64,000 nt of DNA from Flavilitoribacter nigricans DSM 23189 = NBRC 102662 (GCF_002646595.1 NZ_PDUD01000024.1:124001-188000), one strand, 5' to 3'; counted from the stretch's first letter, positions 1 to 9,298 are shown. A program made the numbers and translations. Notes: a model not told the origin generated them from the letters alone.

Positions 1-318
1 CAATCAGATTATCATCCAAACCGGCACATTGATCAATAGCATCACAGTAACCGTCGTTGTCCGCATCCCCAACGGGCGTACCGGAACAACCACAATTGCT
101 GTCGTATACATCATTGGTGGTACAGGGATCACCGTCATCACAACTCTGGCCGATCAGGTTGTCATCCAGGCCCGGGCACTGATCCAGGTCATCACAGATA
201 CCGTCATTATCGCTATCGGGAACGGGCGTTCCCTCGCAGTTGCAATCACTATTGTATACATCGTTGATCGTACAGGCATCGCCATCATCGCAACTGCTAC
301 CGATCGTACACTGCGGAG
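1..318 (-). repeat. Tandem thrombospondin-3-like repeat units (about 145 bp)
   Basis: Within the phosphoesterase gene, at least two and a part of a third unit can be read. Each encodes the pattern C-x-I-G-x-S-C-D-D-G-D-x-C-T-x-N-D-V-Y, then G-T-P-V and D-x-D-N-D-G-x-C-D. The DNA copies are also similar. Such Asp-rich repeats bind calcium in related proteins. The array runs off the left edge. Confidence 0.75.
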
Positions 319-2128
319 CCTTATTGATCGTAAAATAGTCTTCGACCGCCCCCGTCTCACGAATGAATTTCACATCCATCTGATCACCGTCTACTTCCAG
401 GATACAAGAACCCAAAGCTGCAACGGAATAGTACATGGCTTCGTGGTCCAGAGCCGCAGCCGAAACTTTGCCCGAGGATCCCGCAGTGATATAAACCGCT
501 CCGCTGCCGGCGTCCGGTCCGGTAACTGTTTTTTCATAGGCACCCGTGCCATTCACCCGGCCATCACCAGCACCGGTGGTACCCACGGTATGCGTATTGC
601 TGTTAAACGAATCGGAATTGCCGTAGTGCCCGTTCAAAAAATAAGATCTTTCGTAGGAATGACTGTGACCGGAAAGGACCAGGTCTACGCCATTAGATTC
701 CAGCATAGGTAAAAAATTCTGCCGCATCTGCACCAGGGCGGTTTCGCTGTCCGAGTCGTGCGATCCCTTGCTGTAGGGAGGATGGTGCCAGAAAGCCACG
801 ATCCAGTCCTGAGTAGTATTCTGAATATCGTTTAAACACCAGTTGTACATAGCCCCGCCGATGGAACGATCCGAATCGTAGGAGTCCAGCGAAATAAAGT
901 GAATATTTCCGTAGTCAAAGGAATAGTAAGCTTCCGTACCGGAAGCCATACCGCCGGATTCTCCAGCGGTTGGAAAAGAGAAAATATCGTAGTACGGCCC
1001 GGTTTGGGTACTGGAATTTGCTGAATACCCGTCGTGATTACCCAGACAAGACCAGGATACTGAATTTTTCAGTTTATCCTCGTACATATTCTCGAAAATG
1101 GCGTATTGGTACTCATTATCCGTACCGTTATTATAGGCATTGTCTCCTAAAAACAGTATGGCATCGGTATGCTGGGATCCGATATAATTGTAATAAGCAT
1201 CCCGTACATTGCGCTGATTGTTGGTACCGGTACCACAATCGCCCAGTACCCAAACCGTTGTCGGCTGATCCGTACCGGTAACCGGAGCTGTTTGAAAATA
1301 GAGATCAGCAGCAGCGGGTACCAAAACGACAGAAGCATTAGATAGCTGGTAGAAATAACGCGTATCCGGATTTAAGCCCGTCAGCTCTACTTCGTGCTCG
1401 GTTTTTGGAGTATTCTCGGTGTATTGCTGCGAAAGATTGCCCTGGGTGGTCCCGAAGTCAAGCACTGTTTCCGTTGCCTGGGAGGTACGCCACTTTACCA
1501 CCATGCGGGTGGGGCTGGATTTTTGCAGGTAAGGTCCCCGCGCTACGTTGACCGAACCGGGCGGTAAGCCCTCCATTTGCAGATCAAAGCTAATATCCGA
1601 GCTGGTGGTGCTCCTTTGGTGGATCTCTACGGCCAGTACATTGTTGCCACTGACCAGGGTATTGGCAATATTGGCAGTAGCCTGAGCATTATCACTACTC
1701 GTTGAAGCAGCGAAAGTCCCGTAACTAATGGTCCCGGTCGGCATATTGACCCGCCAGACCTCTACCCCATTTAAATATACCACAGCACCATCATCATAAG
1801 TAAGATTAAGGTCCAGATTAGCAAAAACTGCGGGATCGGCAACGGCAAATTCGTGCCGAACGTAAAGGGTAAGTGTACTGCTATTGACCACCGTGGCTTC
1901 ATCCCCGTCGCCGTATCCTAACTGAGCGTTACCCGCCGACCAGGAGGTTGCATCAAATCCAATATCGGTCCAGTCCTGAGCGCCTTGTAGCGGTGGTTCA
2001 GTTTGACCGTCAAAATAACTCCAGTTAGCACCGTAATTGACCAGGGTAGTCTGGCCGGTTAGTAGGAAATTAGTCTGCATCAGCAGTAATACGGTCAGGC
2101 CGTATAAGGTTAGTTTCAATTGATTCAT
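1..2128 (-). CDS. Secreted purple-acid-phosphatase-like metallophosphoesterase with Ca-binding repeats (3' end cut by window edge)
   Basis: The minus frame is open from an ATG at 2128 to base 1 with no stop, so the gene continues beyond the window (about 709 residues visible). It starts MNQLKLTLYGLTVLLLMQT, an export signal. Next come a jelly-roll-like domain (about 30-175), a fibronectin-III-like domain (about 180-285) and a metallophosphatase core. The core shows LGDCGTG near residue 294, GDNAYNN, GNHDGY near 362, FWHHPPYS and GHSHSYER near 485, the metal ligands of purple acid phosphatases. After about residue 606 come Cys/Asp-rich repeats (SCDDGDACT, DSDNDGICDDLDQC) like thrombospondin type 3 calcium-binding repeats. 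A T9SS tail would be expected but lies outside. Phosphoesterase activity in the periplasm or on the surface is well supported by motifs; the substrate is unknown. Confidence 0.88.
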   Translation of the reverse strand, partial: MNQLKLTLYGLTVLLLMQTNFLLTGQTTLVNYGANWSYFDGQTEPPLQGAQDWTDIGFDATSWSAGNAQLGYGDGDEATVVNSSTLTLYVRHEFAVADPAVFANLDLNLTYDDGAVVYLNGVEVWRVNMPTGTISYGTFAASTSSDNAQATANIANTLVSGNNVLAVEIHQRSTTSSDISFDLQMEGLPPGSVNVARGPYLQKSSPTRMVVKWRTSQATETVLDFGTTQGNLSQQYTENTPKTEHEVELTGLNPDTRYFYQLSNASVVLVPAAADLYFQTAPVTGTDQPTTVWVLGDCGTGTNNQRNVRDAYYNYIGSQHTDAILFLGDNAYNNGTDNEYQYAIFENMYEDKLKNSVSWSCLGNHDGYSANSSTQTGPYYDIFSFPTAGESGGMASGTEAYYSFDYGNIHFISLDSYDSDRSIGGAMYNWCLNDIQNTTQDWIVAFWHHPPYSKGSHDSDSETALVQMRQNFLPMLESNGVDLVLSGHSHSYERSYFLNGHYGNSDSFNSNTHTVGTTGAGDGRVNGTGAYEKTVTGPDAGSGAVYITAGSSGKVSAAALDHEAMYYSVAALGSCILEVDGDQMDVKFIRETGAVEDYFTINKAPQCTIGSSCDDGDACTINDVYNSDCNCEGTPVPDSDNDGICDDLDQCPGLDDNLIGQSCDDGDPCTTNDVYDSNCGCSGTPVGDADNDGYCDAIDQCAGLDDNLI

Positions 2129-2317
2129 GGGCTTTAGAATGGTTGAGAAGCTATTTGAATTCAACGATCAGATCTTGTTATAGCCCTTTTTCGCCTCCTA
2201 TCGTTCCCAAAGCCTTCATCCGTACGGACTCCGGCATTGGTGCCTCAATAGCCGAAAAAAATGCGCTGTAACAAATTTCCAAAGCCAAATCCAGGCAGCT
2301 TCTAAGGTTGAAGAAAT

Positions 2318-3154
2318 CTATTTTTTTTGCCTTAACTGCTGTAAGTGTTTGTTGATATCCTTTAATAAATCCGTCATAGCGGTTGTTTGCTGTATGCGTT
2401 GGGGCAGACTTTCGAAAGCGGAGCGGGAAAGCTGTAGGTATTGTGCGGCTGAAGAATGATCCTCACGCATCAGATGGATCTCCGCCATCCGATAGTAGGC
2501 GGCTTCTTTGCGTTGGGAGATATCTATAATGGCTTGTTGAGCGGCGATTGCCTCCTCCAGACGGCCGTAATTAATAAGGAGTTCCGTACGCTTTTCGTAA
2601 AGGCTGATGATCGGCCCCAATGCTTCAATACCTTTTTCCAAAATAGCGATGGCTCTATTTTGCCCTTGTTCAGTACCCAGCAATTCCCAGGCCCGGCAGG
2701 CATCCATATAATTTTCCGGGATGCTTCGGATACTGTGTGCGATAACCTGTTCAAAAGCCAGGGCAGCGGTCTGATAATTTCCCCGATCGAAGCTGATCCT
2801 TCCTTTGGTTTTTAAAGCATTGACATGGTGAGGATGATCCGCTAAAATAAGGTCTATGTAGGATAAAGCCAGCTCCGGTTGGCCTAATTGATGGTGAGCT
2901 TTCGCAAAAATGAGTTGCTGAATGAGATCGTGGTGGCCAAGACTTTGGGCTCGTTGGAGATCAGCCAGGCATTCCCTAAAATCCTCATGGTGGAAATATA
3001 GCTTACCCCGCTTAAAGTACAGATAAGCACTGTCCGGACGTTCTTCAATAGCTTTGGTGACCTGCTGGATCTGTTCGTGCAGATCACCGTGCGCCAGCGT
3101 CACGCCCAAGGCCAGGAAGTTTAAAATGAGTAAAGAAAATATCCCTTTTTTCAT
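2318..3154 (-). CDS. Exported tetratricopeptide-repeat protein
   Basis: A 278-residue protein with an N-terminal signal (MKKGIFSLLILNFLALGVTL) ending near an AHG site. The rest is helical TPR sequence: pairs such as AYLYFKRGKLYFHHEDF and HVNALKTKGRISFDRGNYQTA show the W/Y-G-Y-A-F spacing of TPRs, with about six repeats. It probably acts as a periplasmic scaffold. It lies 189 bp upstream of the phosphoesterase on the same strand, so the two may be co-transcribed. No catalytic motif is visible. Confidence 0.8.
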   Translation of the reverse strand: MKKGIFSLLILNFLALGVTLAHGDLHEQIQQVTKAIEERPDSAYLYFKRGKLYFHHEDFRECLADLQRAQSLGHHDLIQQLIFAKAHHQLGQPELALSYIDLILADHPHHVNALKTKGRISFDRGNYQTAALAFEQVIAHSIRSIPENYMDACRAWELLGTEQGQNRAIAILEKGIEALGPIISLYEKRTELLINYGRLEEAIAAQQAIIDISQRKEAAYYRMAEIHLMREDHSSAAQYLQLSRSAFESLPQRIQQTTAMTDLLKDINKHLQQLRQKK

Positions 3155-3257
3155 TAAAAAGCGTTTTAAGCTAAAGGGAAAACGGGGTAGAATACACTAT
3201 TAATGAAGTAAATATATAAAAAAAAATAAACAATAAAAGAAGTATTTTAATATTTGC

Positions 3258-4253
3258 TCAACTAAAATCGATCTCCGTATTATCCCCAATATTCAGGCTT
3301 TGCCGCAGCCCCGTGACGGAGGTATCGTTGCCGATAACGGATTTCTGCAGGATCACTTCCTGGAGCGCGGCAAAATTGCCGATAATGGAATTTTTAAGAA
3401 TGGCGTTATCAATGCGGGCATTGCTGCCGATGGTCACGTGGGGGCCGATGATGGAATTGGTGATCTTACAATTGTCCCCAATGCTTACCGGATGAATGAT
3501 GATGGTGTTATCGTAATTCGGCAGATCGTTCGAGGCGTAACCTTCGCGGTCCAGGAGGGTGGCGTTGGTCTCCAGCAATACTTCTTTCTTTCCGCAATCG
3601 AACCAGTTATCGACCGGGAAGGGCTGGAAAGAAATGCCCTTGTTGATCATTCGCATAATGGCATCCGTCAGCGGGTATTCTCCGTTGGACATCAGTTCGT
3701 GGGTAATATTGAAATCCAGCGCTTCGATCATGGCCTTCACTTCGCGGATCTTGTAGATGCCGACCATGGCCATATCCGACTTGGGGATCTTGGGTTTTTC
3801 CACCACCCGGGTAGCTTCTCCTTCCGAGCCCAGTTCTACGACACCAAACTCCCGGGGGTTGGGTACTTTTTTGACGCCCAGACAGGAAACCGGCAGATCG
3901 ACCATGCGCTGAAAATCGGCATCAATGATCGCATCCCCGAAAAAGATAAAAACTTCCTCGGCGTCGGCATAGTGTTCGCGGGCCATCCAGATCGCGTGGG
4001 CCGATCCCAATCTTTCTTCCTGATTGACAAAGGTCTTGTTGAGGTCGGGAAATTCGTCTTCAATGAAATTGCGGATCTTTTCTCCCAAATAACCAATGAC
4101 GAAGATAAAATCCTGGATCCCTACGCGCTGCAGATCATCGATGATGAAGGAAATGATGGGTTTACCCGCTACCGGGATCAGAGGCTTGGGTTGCGTATAA
4201 GTCAGAGGTCGTAATCGGGTGCCTGCCCCCGCAACGGGGATGATCGCTTTCAT
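3258..4253 (-). CDS. Sugar-1-phosphate nucleotidyltransferase with left-handed beta-helix tail
   Basis: 331 residues. The N-terminus carries the nucleotide-binding signature GAGTRLRPLTYTQPKPLIPV of GalU/RmlA-type enzymes, which join a sugar-1-phosphate to an NTP to give an activated sugar for polysaccharide or glycan synthesis. FFGDAII is the likely metal/nucleotide Asp loop and VEKPKIPKSD a typical substrate-site stretch. From about residue 240 the sequence turns into hexapeptide repeats (IGDNCKI, IGPHVTIGSNARI, IGNDTSV). Sugar and base specificity cannot be read from the sequence. It stands alone between unrelated genes, which suggests a housekeeping role. Confidence 0.88.
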   Translation of the reverse strand: MKAIIPVAGAGTRLRPLTYTQPKPLIPVAGKPIISFIIDDLQRVGIQDFIFVIGYLGEKIRNFIEDEFPDLNKTFVNQEERLGSAHAIWMAREHYADAEEVFIFFGDAIIDADFQRMVDLPVSCLGVKKVPNPREFGVVELGSEGEATRVVEKPKIPKSDMAMVGIYKIREVKAMIEALDFNITHELMSNGEYPLTDAIMRMINKGISFQPFPVDNWFDCGKKEVLLETNATLLDREGYASNDLPNYDNTIIIHPVSIGDNCKITNSIIGPHVTIGSNARIDNAILKNSIIGNFAALQEVILQKSVIGNDTSVTGLRQSLNIGDNTEIDFS

Positions 4254-4584
4254 AATCCGTTTATTATTTCGTGCACAAGATCGGAAAAGGCTTCAACTAT
4301 TTTTTTTCCGCCCTGTTGATTTATTGGTGATAATATAAATTGTCAATATACAGCCGAAAATTGGCAGTCCGTGCTTTTGTCCGTAACCGATTCAATATTT
4401 TTCCGGTTACCGTTTTTTTCTTGTCGCTTAAGCGAACGGAGTTACGGATGTCCAGGATGGCTGATCGGCCTGGAAAAGGCTTGTAAAAACGGAAGGATAA
4501 TCTAGACTCTGCCCAATATCTTCTAAAGCAGGTCGGCACCAAGCATTACATTATCGCATTATCGAAAACCATATTATCAAAATC
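4254..4584. other. Intergenic region between divergent genes
   Basis: Between the divergently transcribed nucleotidyltransferase and DUF2461 genes. I see no convincing ORF, RNA or perfect TAnnTTTG element. It is AT-rich with T-runs and should hold both promoters. Confidence 0.4.
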
Positions 4585-5274
4585 ATGCCCATTACCGCTA
4601 TACCTAAATCCACACTTTCCTTTCTGGAAGATCTCAAAGATAACAACAATCGTCCCTGGTTCAACGACCACAAAGAAAGATACCAGCAGGAACACGCCTA
4701 TATGGTGGAATTTGCCGAGAACCTGATCGCGCGCATGACGCAACACGACCTGCTGGAACCCATGTCGGGTAAAAAGTCGCTGTTCCGGATCTACCGGGAT
4801 ACGCGCTTCTCCAAAGACAAAACACCCTATAAATCTCATTTCAGCGGATCTCTCAAAAGAGCGACTAAGTTACGCCGCGGCGGCTACTACTACCACATCC
4901 AGCCGGGAGGATCTTTCCTCGGGGGCGGCTTCTGGGGCCCCAGCAGTGCCGATCTGCAACGCATAAGGGAGGAAATTGCCGCTGACGCCCAGCCTTTGCG
5001 CGATATCATCGCCGATGACACTTTTCAGCAAACTTTTGGCGACATGAAAGGCGTTAAGGTCAAAACCTCTCCCAAGGGTTATACCCAGGATCATCCGAAC
5101 ATCGACCTGATCCGGCACAAACAATTTATTGTAACCCGGGAATTCACGGATAAGCAGGTCATGTCGCCCGATTTTCTGGATCAGGTGGTCGATACCTTCC
5201 AGGCCATGCGCCCCTTTTTCGATTACATGAGCGAAGTACTGACTACAGACAGTAACGGCGTGCCCATTGTGTAA
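4585..5274 (+). CDS. DUF2461 family protein
   Basis: 229 residues, full length for the DUF2461/TIGR02453 family. Conserved stretches are WFNDHKERY near residue 26, FRIYRDTRFSKDKTPYKSH near 67 and GGYYYHIQPGGSFLGGGFW. The family is widespread in bacteria and fungi and has no established biochemical role. No signal peptide or membrane span is visible, so it should be cytoplasmic. The mscS gene follows 85 bp downstream behind its own promoter element. Confidence 0.88.
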   Translation: MPITAIPKSTLSFLEDLKDNNNRPWFNDHKERYQQEHAYMVEFAENLIARMTQHDLLEPMSGKKSLFRIYRDTRFSKDKTPYKSHFSGSLKRATKLRRGGYYYHIQPGGSFLGGGFWGPSSADLQRIREEIAADAQPLRDIIADDTFQQTFGDMKGVKVKTSPKGYTQDHPNIDLIRHKQFIVTREFTDKQVMSPDFLDQVVDTFQAMRPFFDYMSEVLTTDSNGVPIV

Positions 5275-5331
5275 GCACATCCGGTCGGTCAAACAATCGG
5301 ACGACTCTTTCCATATTCCTTGGCGGTTCTT

Positions 5332-5339
5332 TACATTTG
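5332..5339 (+). promoter_or_regulatory. Bacteroidota -7 element TACATTTG for the mscS gene
   Basis: An exact match to TAnnTTTG, with a TTTC at 5308-5311 about 20 bp upstream as a possible -33 element. It lies 20 bp before the ATG at 5360 and excludes the longer reading frame that opens at 5267. Confidence 0.5.
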
Positions 5340-5359
5340 CGATAGCAAATACACAGCTT

Positions 5360-6190
5360 ATGGAAGAACAAATGCAGGAAGTCAGCGGATGGGTAGCCAA
5401 GCTGACTGATATGGTGTTGGCATACGCTCCCAAACTGGCGTTGGCCATCATCGTACTGATCGTAGGGATCAAGGTGATCAATAAGCTGGCGACACTGGCC
5501 CGCCGGGCTATGGAAAAAGCCGGCATCAGCAACAACATCACCCCTTTCCTGTCCTCTATCCTGGGTATTTCGCTCAAGGTACTGCTGTTTTTTAGTATTG
5601 CGGGGATGGTCGGGATCGAGACGGCCTCGTTCATAGCCGTACTGGCCGCTGCGGGTTTTGCGGTGGGTCTTGCCCTCCAGGGGAGCCTGAGCAATTTTGC
5701 AGCGGGCATCATCATCCTGATCTTCCGGCCCTACAAAGCCGGGGACTGGATCGAAGTAAATGATAAATTCGGTAAGGTGGAAGAGATCCAAATCTTCAAT
5801 ACCCTCATTGTGACTCCCGGCCGAAAAACCCTCATCATTCCCAACGGCCAGGTGGTGGAAAGTATCGTGACCAACTATTCCGAGAAAGGGTTCATTAGGG
5901 TAGAATTAAACGTTACGATGCCCTACGCCGAGAGCTTCCCCAAAGTGAAAGAGATCATCATGGAGGTACTGCAGGGTATTCCCAACGTGCTGGAAGATCC
6001 GGAGCCGGAGATTGGCATCGAGACATTCGACAGTCATAATATCGTACTGGCCGTTCGCCCCTACACGCATCCTGATAACTACTGGGATGTCACCTTTGCC
6101 GCCCACGAACGCATCAAGGCGGCCTTCAATCAACACGGCATCCAGGTGGCTTATTCGGAAGGGGTGGAAATGGGCAGCATTGGCGATTAA
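5360..6190 (+). CDS. mscS: Small-conductance mechanosensitive channel, MscS family
   Basis: 276 residues from the ATG at 5360. An N-terminal amphipathic stretch is followed by about three membrane spans (LALAIIVLIVGIKVI, ILGISLKVLLFFSIAGMVGI, ASFIAVLAAAGFAVGLALQG). The pore-lining/beta-domain signature is GSLSNFAAGIIILIFRPYKA then GDWIEV, as in E. coli MscS. The C-terminal alpha/beta cytosolic vestibule follows. The channel releases solutes on hypo-osmotic shock. The frame extends upstream to 5267, but that would overlap the preceding stop codon and the promoter element, so the later start is chosen. Confidence 0.92.
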   Translation: MEEQMQEVSGWVAKLTDMVLAYAPKLALAIIVLIVGIKVINKLATLARRAMEKAGISNNITPFLSSILGISLKVLLFFSIAGMVGIETASFIAVLAAAGFAVGLALQGSLSNFAAGIIILIFRPYKAGDWIEVNDKFGKVEEIQIFNTLIVTPGRKTLIIPNGQVVESIVTNYSEKGFIRVELNVTMPYAESFPKVKEIIMEVLQGIPNVLEDPEPEIGIETFDSHNIVLAVRPYTHPDNYWDVTFAAHERIKAAFNQHGIQVAYSEGVEMGSIGD

Positions 6191-6227
6191 CGGCCTTCCA
6201 AAGGAGTAAAGGTCTTTGGTATCTTTT

Positions 6228-6301
6228 CTTCACCGCAAAGGCGCGAGCCGCCAAGAGTTGATATTGCTTTTCTTTAGAAAATTTGCTGAGGTAAATTTCC
6301 C
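6228..6301. repeat. Partial copy of a palindromic intergenic repeat
   Basis: The stretch TTCACCGCAAAGGCGCGAGC, ending in CGCCAAG, matches the outer arm of the larger repeat at 57043-57215. It is followed by AGAAAATTTGCTGAGGTAAA, which resembles that repeat's inner hairpin. It lies between the convergent mscS and hupE-like genes. Sequences of this kind recur in other genomes as far as I remember; the copy here looks truncated. Confidence 0.55.
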
Positions 6302-6367
6302 AGCCGCTTCCATTCAGGTGCTACTGCTGTGGAAATCACCGGAATTAAATGTCTGGTAACCGCACCC

Positions 6368-6976
6368 TTAAAACGGCCACCGCTCCATCATCATGATCAG
6401 GGCCGGGCCGGCCGCCATACCCGAAATGAACAAATTCCAGTCCCGCTGGGGAATACGCAGGCGGTTCATGCCAATGTAGGCCAGCACCAGGATAATGGCG
6501 ACGATAGTCAACTGCCCCAACTCTACCCCGATATTGAACGCCAGCAACTGCCTGATCAGGCTGTTCTCCTCCCCGGGCATCAGCATCGAACGGAAGAAAT
6601 TGGAAAATCCCATACCGTGGATCAGGCCAAACAACAGGGCAAAAAGGTAGTTGAGATTCAGCTTGCGACTGAAAGTCCCTTCCCGCTCCTCTCCCAGCTT
6701 ATGGATCACGGTATTATATAGAGCCGTCAGAAAGATCGTGACCGGGATCAGAAATTCCACCCAAGCCGCAGGTACCCGGATCACATCCAGCGCCGCCAGA
6801 GCCAGGGTCAATGAATGCCCCAGCGTAAAAGCCGTGACCAGGATGCCCACCTTACGCCATTCGCTAATCCGGTAAATCGCACAAAGCGCTACGATAAACA
6901 GAATGTGATCGTAGGCCGCCAGATCGGCAATGTGCTCGAAGCCCAGCTCCATATAGGTTTGAAATTCGGATTGCAT
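6368..6976 (-). CDS. HupE/UreJ-like membrane protein
   Basis: 202 residues, almost entirely hydrophobic with about six membrane spans. The N-terminus has GFEHIADLAAYDHILFI and the middle HSLTLALAAL and FGLIHGMGFSNFF; these His-containing segments are typical of the HupE/UreJ and UreH-like group. Family members are proposed nickel or cobalt transporters or metal-delivery proteins. No hydrogenase or urease gene is nearby, so the cargo is open. The C-terminus MMMERWPF is normal for the group. Confidence 0.8.
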   Translation of the reverse strand: MQSEFQTYMELGFEHIADLAAYDHILFIVALCAIYRISEWRKVGILVTAFTLGHSLTLALAALDVIRVPAAWVEFLIPVTIFLTALYNTVIHKLGEEREGTFSRKLNLNYLFALLFGLIHGMGFSNFFRSMLMPGEENSLIRQLLAFNIGVELGQLTIVAIILVLAYIGMNRLRIPQRDWNLFISGMAAGPALIMMMERWPF

Positions 6977-7035
6977 AGCTTGTTCTTGTTATTTGATCGG
7001 CTTTTGGATTACGGCCGTTATCCTCTTCTTTCCCG

Positions 7036-7043
7036 CAAATGTA
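7036..7043 (-). promoter_or_regulatory. -7 element TACATTTG for the HupE-like gene
   Basis: An exact TAnnTTTG match read on the minus strand, about 60 bp before the start at 6976. A TTTTTGG stretch lies about 17 bp further upstream. Confidence 0.5.
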
Positions 7044-7168
7044 AAACGATCCGTGTACTCCAAAAACCGAGTTTATATTATCTCCTTCCAGGTTAGTCGA
7101 AATTTCCGGCATCATTGCGCTACGCCCCGTAGTTTGCGGCCATGCGATTTAATCACAAAATTAAACAG

Positions 7169-7849
7169 ATGAAAAGTTTTCAATTCCTTTTAGGCACTTT
7201 TGTTTTGGTCTTTTCCCTTACGTCCTGTAGCTCCGAAGTGGAGCGGGACCAGGATACCGATAGCATCAAGATCGAAATTAAAGCCGATACGGACGAAATT
7301 AAAAAGGATATTGATGATGGCATGGACGACCTCAACGAGGGACTCTCCGAAATGACCAGCGGACTGGCCAAAATGGTGGAGAGCTTTACGACCAACGATC
7401 AGGGAGAAAATATACCTGCCGCTGATTTTCGCGACCTGAAGGCCATCCTGCCGGATCGCCTGCTCCGCATGGATCGCATTGAGCATACCGGTGAACGCTC
7501 CGGGGTAAAAGGACTACAGGTTTCGGTAGCCGAAGCCAAATACGAAGACGATGACCGCTACCTGGAAGTAGCCCTGGTTGACGGAGGCAGTCTGCCGCTG
7601 GCCGGTCTCGCCAACATGGGCTGGTCAATGGCCGAAGTGGATAAAGAAACTAAAAATGGCTACGAGCGCACCACGGTGATCGACGGCCACAAAGCATTTG
7701 AAAAATACAATAGTCGCTGGGAAGAGGGCGAATTGGTAGTCCTCTATCAGGATCGCTTCATCATCACGCTGAAAGGCAAAGGCATTGACGCCGATGATCT
7801 GCGTCGGGCCCTGAATAAAATTGACCTCGACGAACTGGAAGAGCTTTAA
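7169..7849 (+). CDS. Putative lipoprotein of unknown function
   Basis: 226 residues from the ATG at 7169; an in-frame ATG at 7142 would add nine charged residues before the signal, which is less likely. The start MKSFQFLLGTFVLVFSLTSC gives a lipobox with Cys20. An acidic heptad-like stretch follows (about residues 30-75, IKIEIKADTDEIKKDIDDGM), probably a coiled coil. A C-terminal alpha/beta region contains GWSMAEVDKETKNGYERTT and LYQDRFIITLKG. I do not recognise a family. It probably sits on an envelope membrane facing the periplasm. Confidence 0.75.
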   Translation: MKSFQFLLGTFVLVFSLTSCSSEVERDQDTDSIKIEIKADTDEIKKDIDDGMDDLNEGLSEMTSGLAKMVESFTTNDQGENIPAADFRDLKAILPDRLLRMDRIEHTGERSGVKGLQVSVAEAKYEDDDRYLEVALVDGGSLPLAGLANMGWSMAEVDKETKNGYERTTVIDGHKAFEKYNSRWEEGELVVLYQDRFIITLKGKGIDADDLRRALNKIDLDELEEL

Positions 7850-7854
7850 TGGTT

Positions 7855-7901
7855 GGAGGCGGTATTCGGGAAGGTTTTTTCTCCGGATACCGCCTCCTTT
7901 T
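7855..7901 (+). terminator. Rho-independent terminator between convergent genes
   Basis: A 15-bp stem (GGAGGCGGTATTCGG at 7855 with CCGGATACCGCCTCC at 7883, one G:U pair) and a 13-nt loop, followed by TTTT. It begins 6 bp after the lipoprotein stop and ends before the stop of the opposite gene, so it may serve both. Confidence 0.8.
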
Positions 7902-7904
7902 CGG

Positions 7905-9128
7905 TTACACCAGTTCCATTACCGTAATCTCGGGTAGAATACCGACCCGGCCGGGATATCCCAGAAAACCGAAGCCCCGGTTGACGTACAGATATTGTCC
8001 CTCGCGCTCGTAGAGTCCGGCCCACTGTTTGTAGATATACTGGATCGGGCTCCATTTAAACCATCCGGGGATTTCCACCCCAAACTGCATACCGTGGGTA
8101 TGCCCTGAAAAGGTAACCGCCACATCCCGGAATTCTTTGACCACCTGGTCTTCCCAGTGGGTAGGATCGTGGGAAAGCAGCAACTTCAGGGCAGCGCCTT
8201 CGGTGCCCTCACTGGCCCGGGCCAGATCGCCATATTTCGGGAAACGGGGATGAGCCGAATAATTCTCAACGCCCAGCACAGCTACCTGCTGGCCGTTCAC
8301 TTCCACCATCCGGTTCTCATTGCGCAACAATTGCCATCCCAGCCGTTTGTGGGTAGCGTACAGGCGTTCCATATTTTCCAGTTTGGCCTCGCGGCTCTCC
8401 CAGCGGATATAGTCGCCGTAATCGTGGTTACCCAAAACCGAATAGACCCCGTATTTGGCCTCTATCTTATCGAATACGTCCAGATAGGGTTCCATTTCGC
8501 GGGCTTCGTTGTTGACCAGATCTCCGGTAAAAAATACGAGGTCCGGACGTTCGCCGTTGATCATTTCGATGGCTCTCCGGATCGGCTCCTTCAGGGTAAA
8601 ACTTCCCGAGTGAATATCGGAGATCTGGATCACCTTCAATCCGCGCAGGGATTCCGGCAGATTGGGGATACTCACTTTTTTGGAAAATAACTGGTAGCGA
8701 TAAGGATTCCGAAGTATCCCGTAAGTCAGCGATATGAAGGGGATACTTCCCAGTAATACGCCGAACTGCGTCAGGAATTTCGAACGGCCCGCATCCACCG
8801 GAGTACCGCTCCCCGCGATGTTCTGGTAGCCGGCAAACAGTAAACGCCGGATATCATCGATCAGCAGCACCCCGCCGATCACAAATTTGGAGAGGTAAGC
8901 GATAAAGAGGAAAGCCCGGAGAAAGCTGTTAAACGGTTTGTTCCAGTCGATCACCTGCCCGCTACTGACCAGTAGTAAACAGATCACCAATACCACCGGG
9001 ATGAGCCAGTACGCCCCGTACAGCACCCAACGTGCCGTTGAGGACCAATTCGAGCTCAGCAGGCGAAAAGCCTGAAAAACGTATAGGTCCAATCCCAGTA
9101 AAACTGCCATTAATAATAAGAGCCGCAT
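7905..9128 (-). CDS. Membrane-anchored metallophosphoesterase (YkuE-like)
   Basis: 407 residues. The first about 140 contain four to five membrane spans (MRLLLLMAVLLGLDLYVF, WVLYGAYWLIPVVLVICLLL, FLRAFLFIAYLSKFVIGG and so on). The calcineurin-like phosphoesterase domain follows with all metal motifs: ISDIHSG, FTGDLVNN, LGNHDYG, LLSHDPTHW and FSGHTHGMQFG. Relatives of YkuE hydrolyse phosphoesters at the membrane, possibly lipid-linked (UDP-diacylglucosamine-type) substrates, but the substrate here is unknown. It converges on the lipoprotein gene across the shared terminator. Confidence 0.9.
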   Translation of the reverse strand: MRLLLLMAVLLGLDLYVFQAFRLLSSNWSSTARWVLYGAYWLIPVVLVICLLLVSSGQVIDWNKPFNSFLRAFLFIAYLSKFVIGGVLLIDDIRRLLFAGYQNIAGSGTPVDAGRSKFLTQFGVLLGSIPFISLTYGILRNPYRYQLFSKKVSIPNLPESLRGLKVIQISDIHSGSFTLKEPIRRAIEMINGERPDLVFFTGDLVNNEAREMEPYLDVFDKIEAKYGVYSVLGNHDYGDYIRWESREAKLENMERLYATHKRLGWQLLRNENRMVEVNGQQVAVLGVENYSAHPRFPKYGDLARASEGTEGAALKLLLSHDPTHWEDQVVKEFRDVAVTFSGHTHGMQFGVEIPGWFKWSPIQYIYKQWAGLYEREGQYLYVNRGFGFLGYPGRVGILPEITVMELV

Positions 9129-9298
9129 AGGTTTGTCATTTGATCGGAAAGAAAACGTCAGGTCTGATCCAATAGTTTAGGTTAACGTCGTTGATTATCG
9201 ACGGAGTACCCCCCACCATGGACGAAATGCGCAATAAAAAATTGTAAACGAAATGTAAAAGCCTGGTATTGAGCTTATAAAAGCCGTAGATTAGCGCC

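Noticed and set aside
29-712. Plus-strand ORF with many Ile/Val/Thr residues
   Set aside because: It is the complement of the calcium-binding repeats of the phosphoesterase gene.
4321-4542. 73-codon minus-strand ORF between divergent genes
   Set aside because: Composition unlike neighbouring proteins and no supporting signals.
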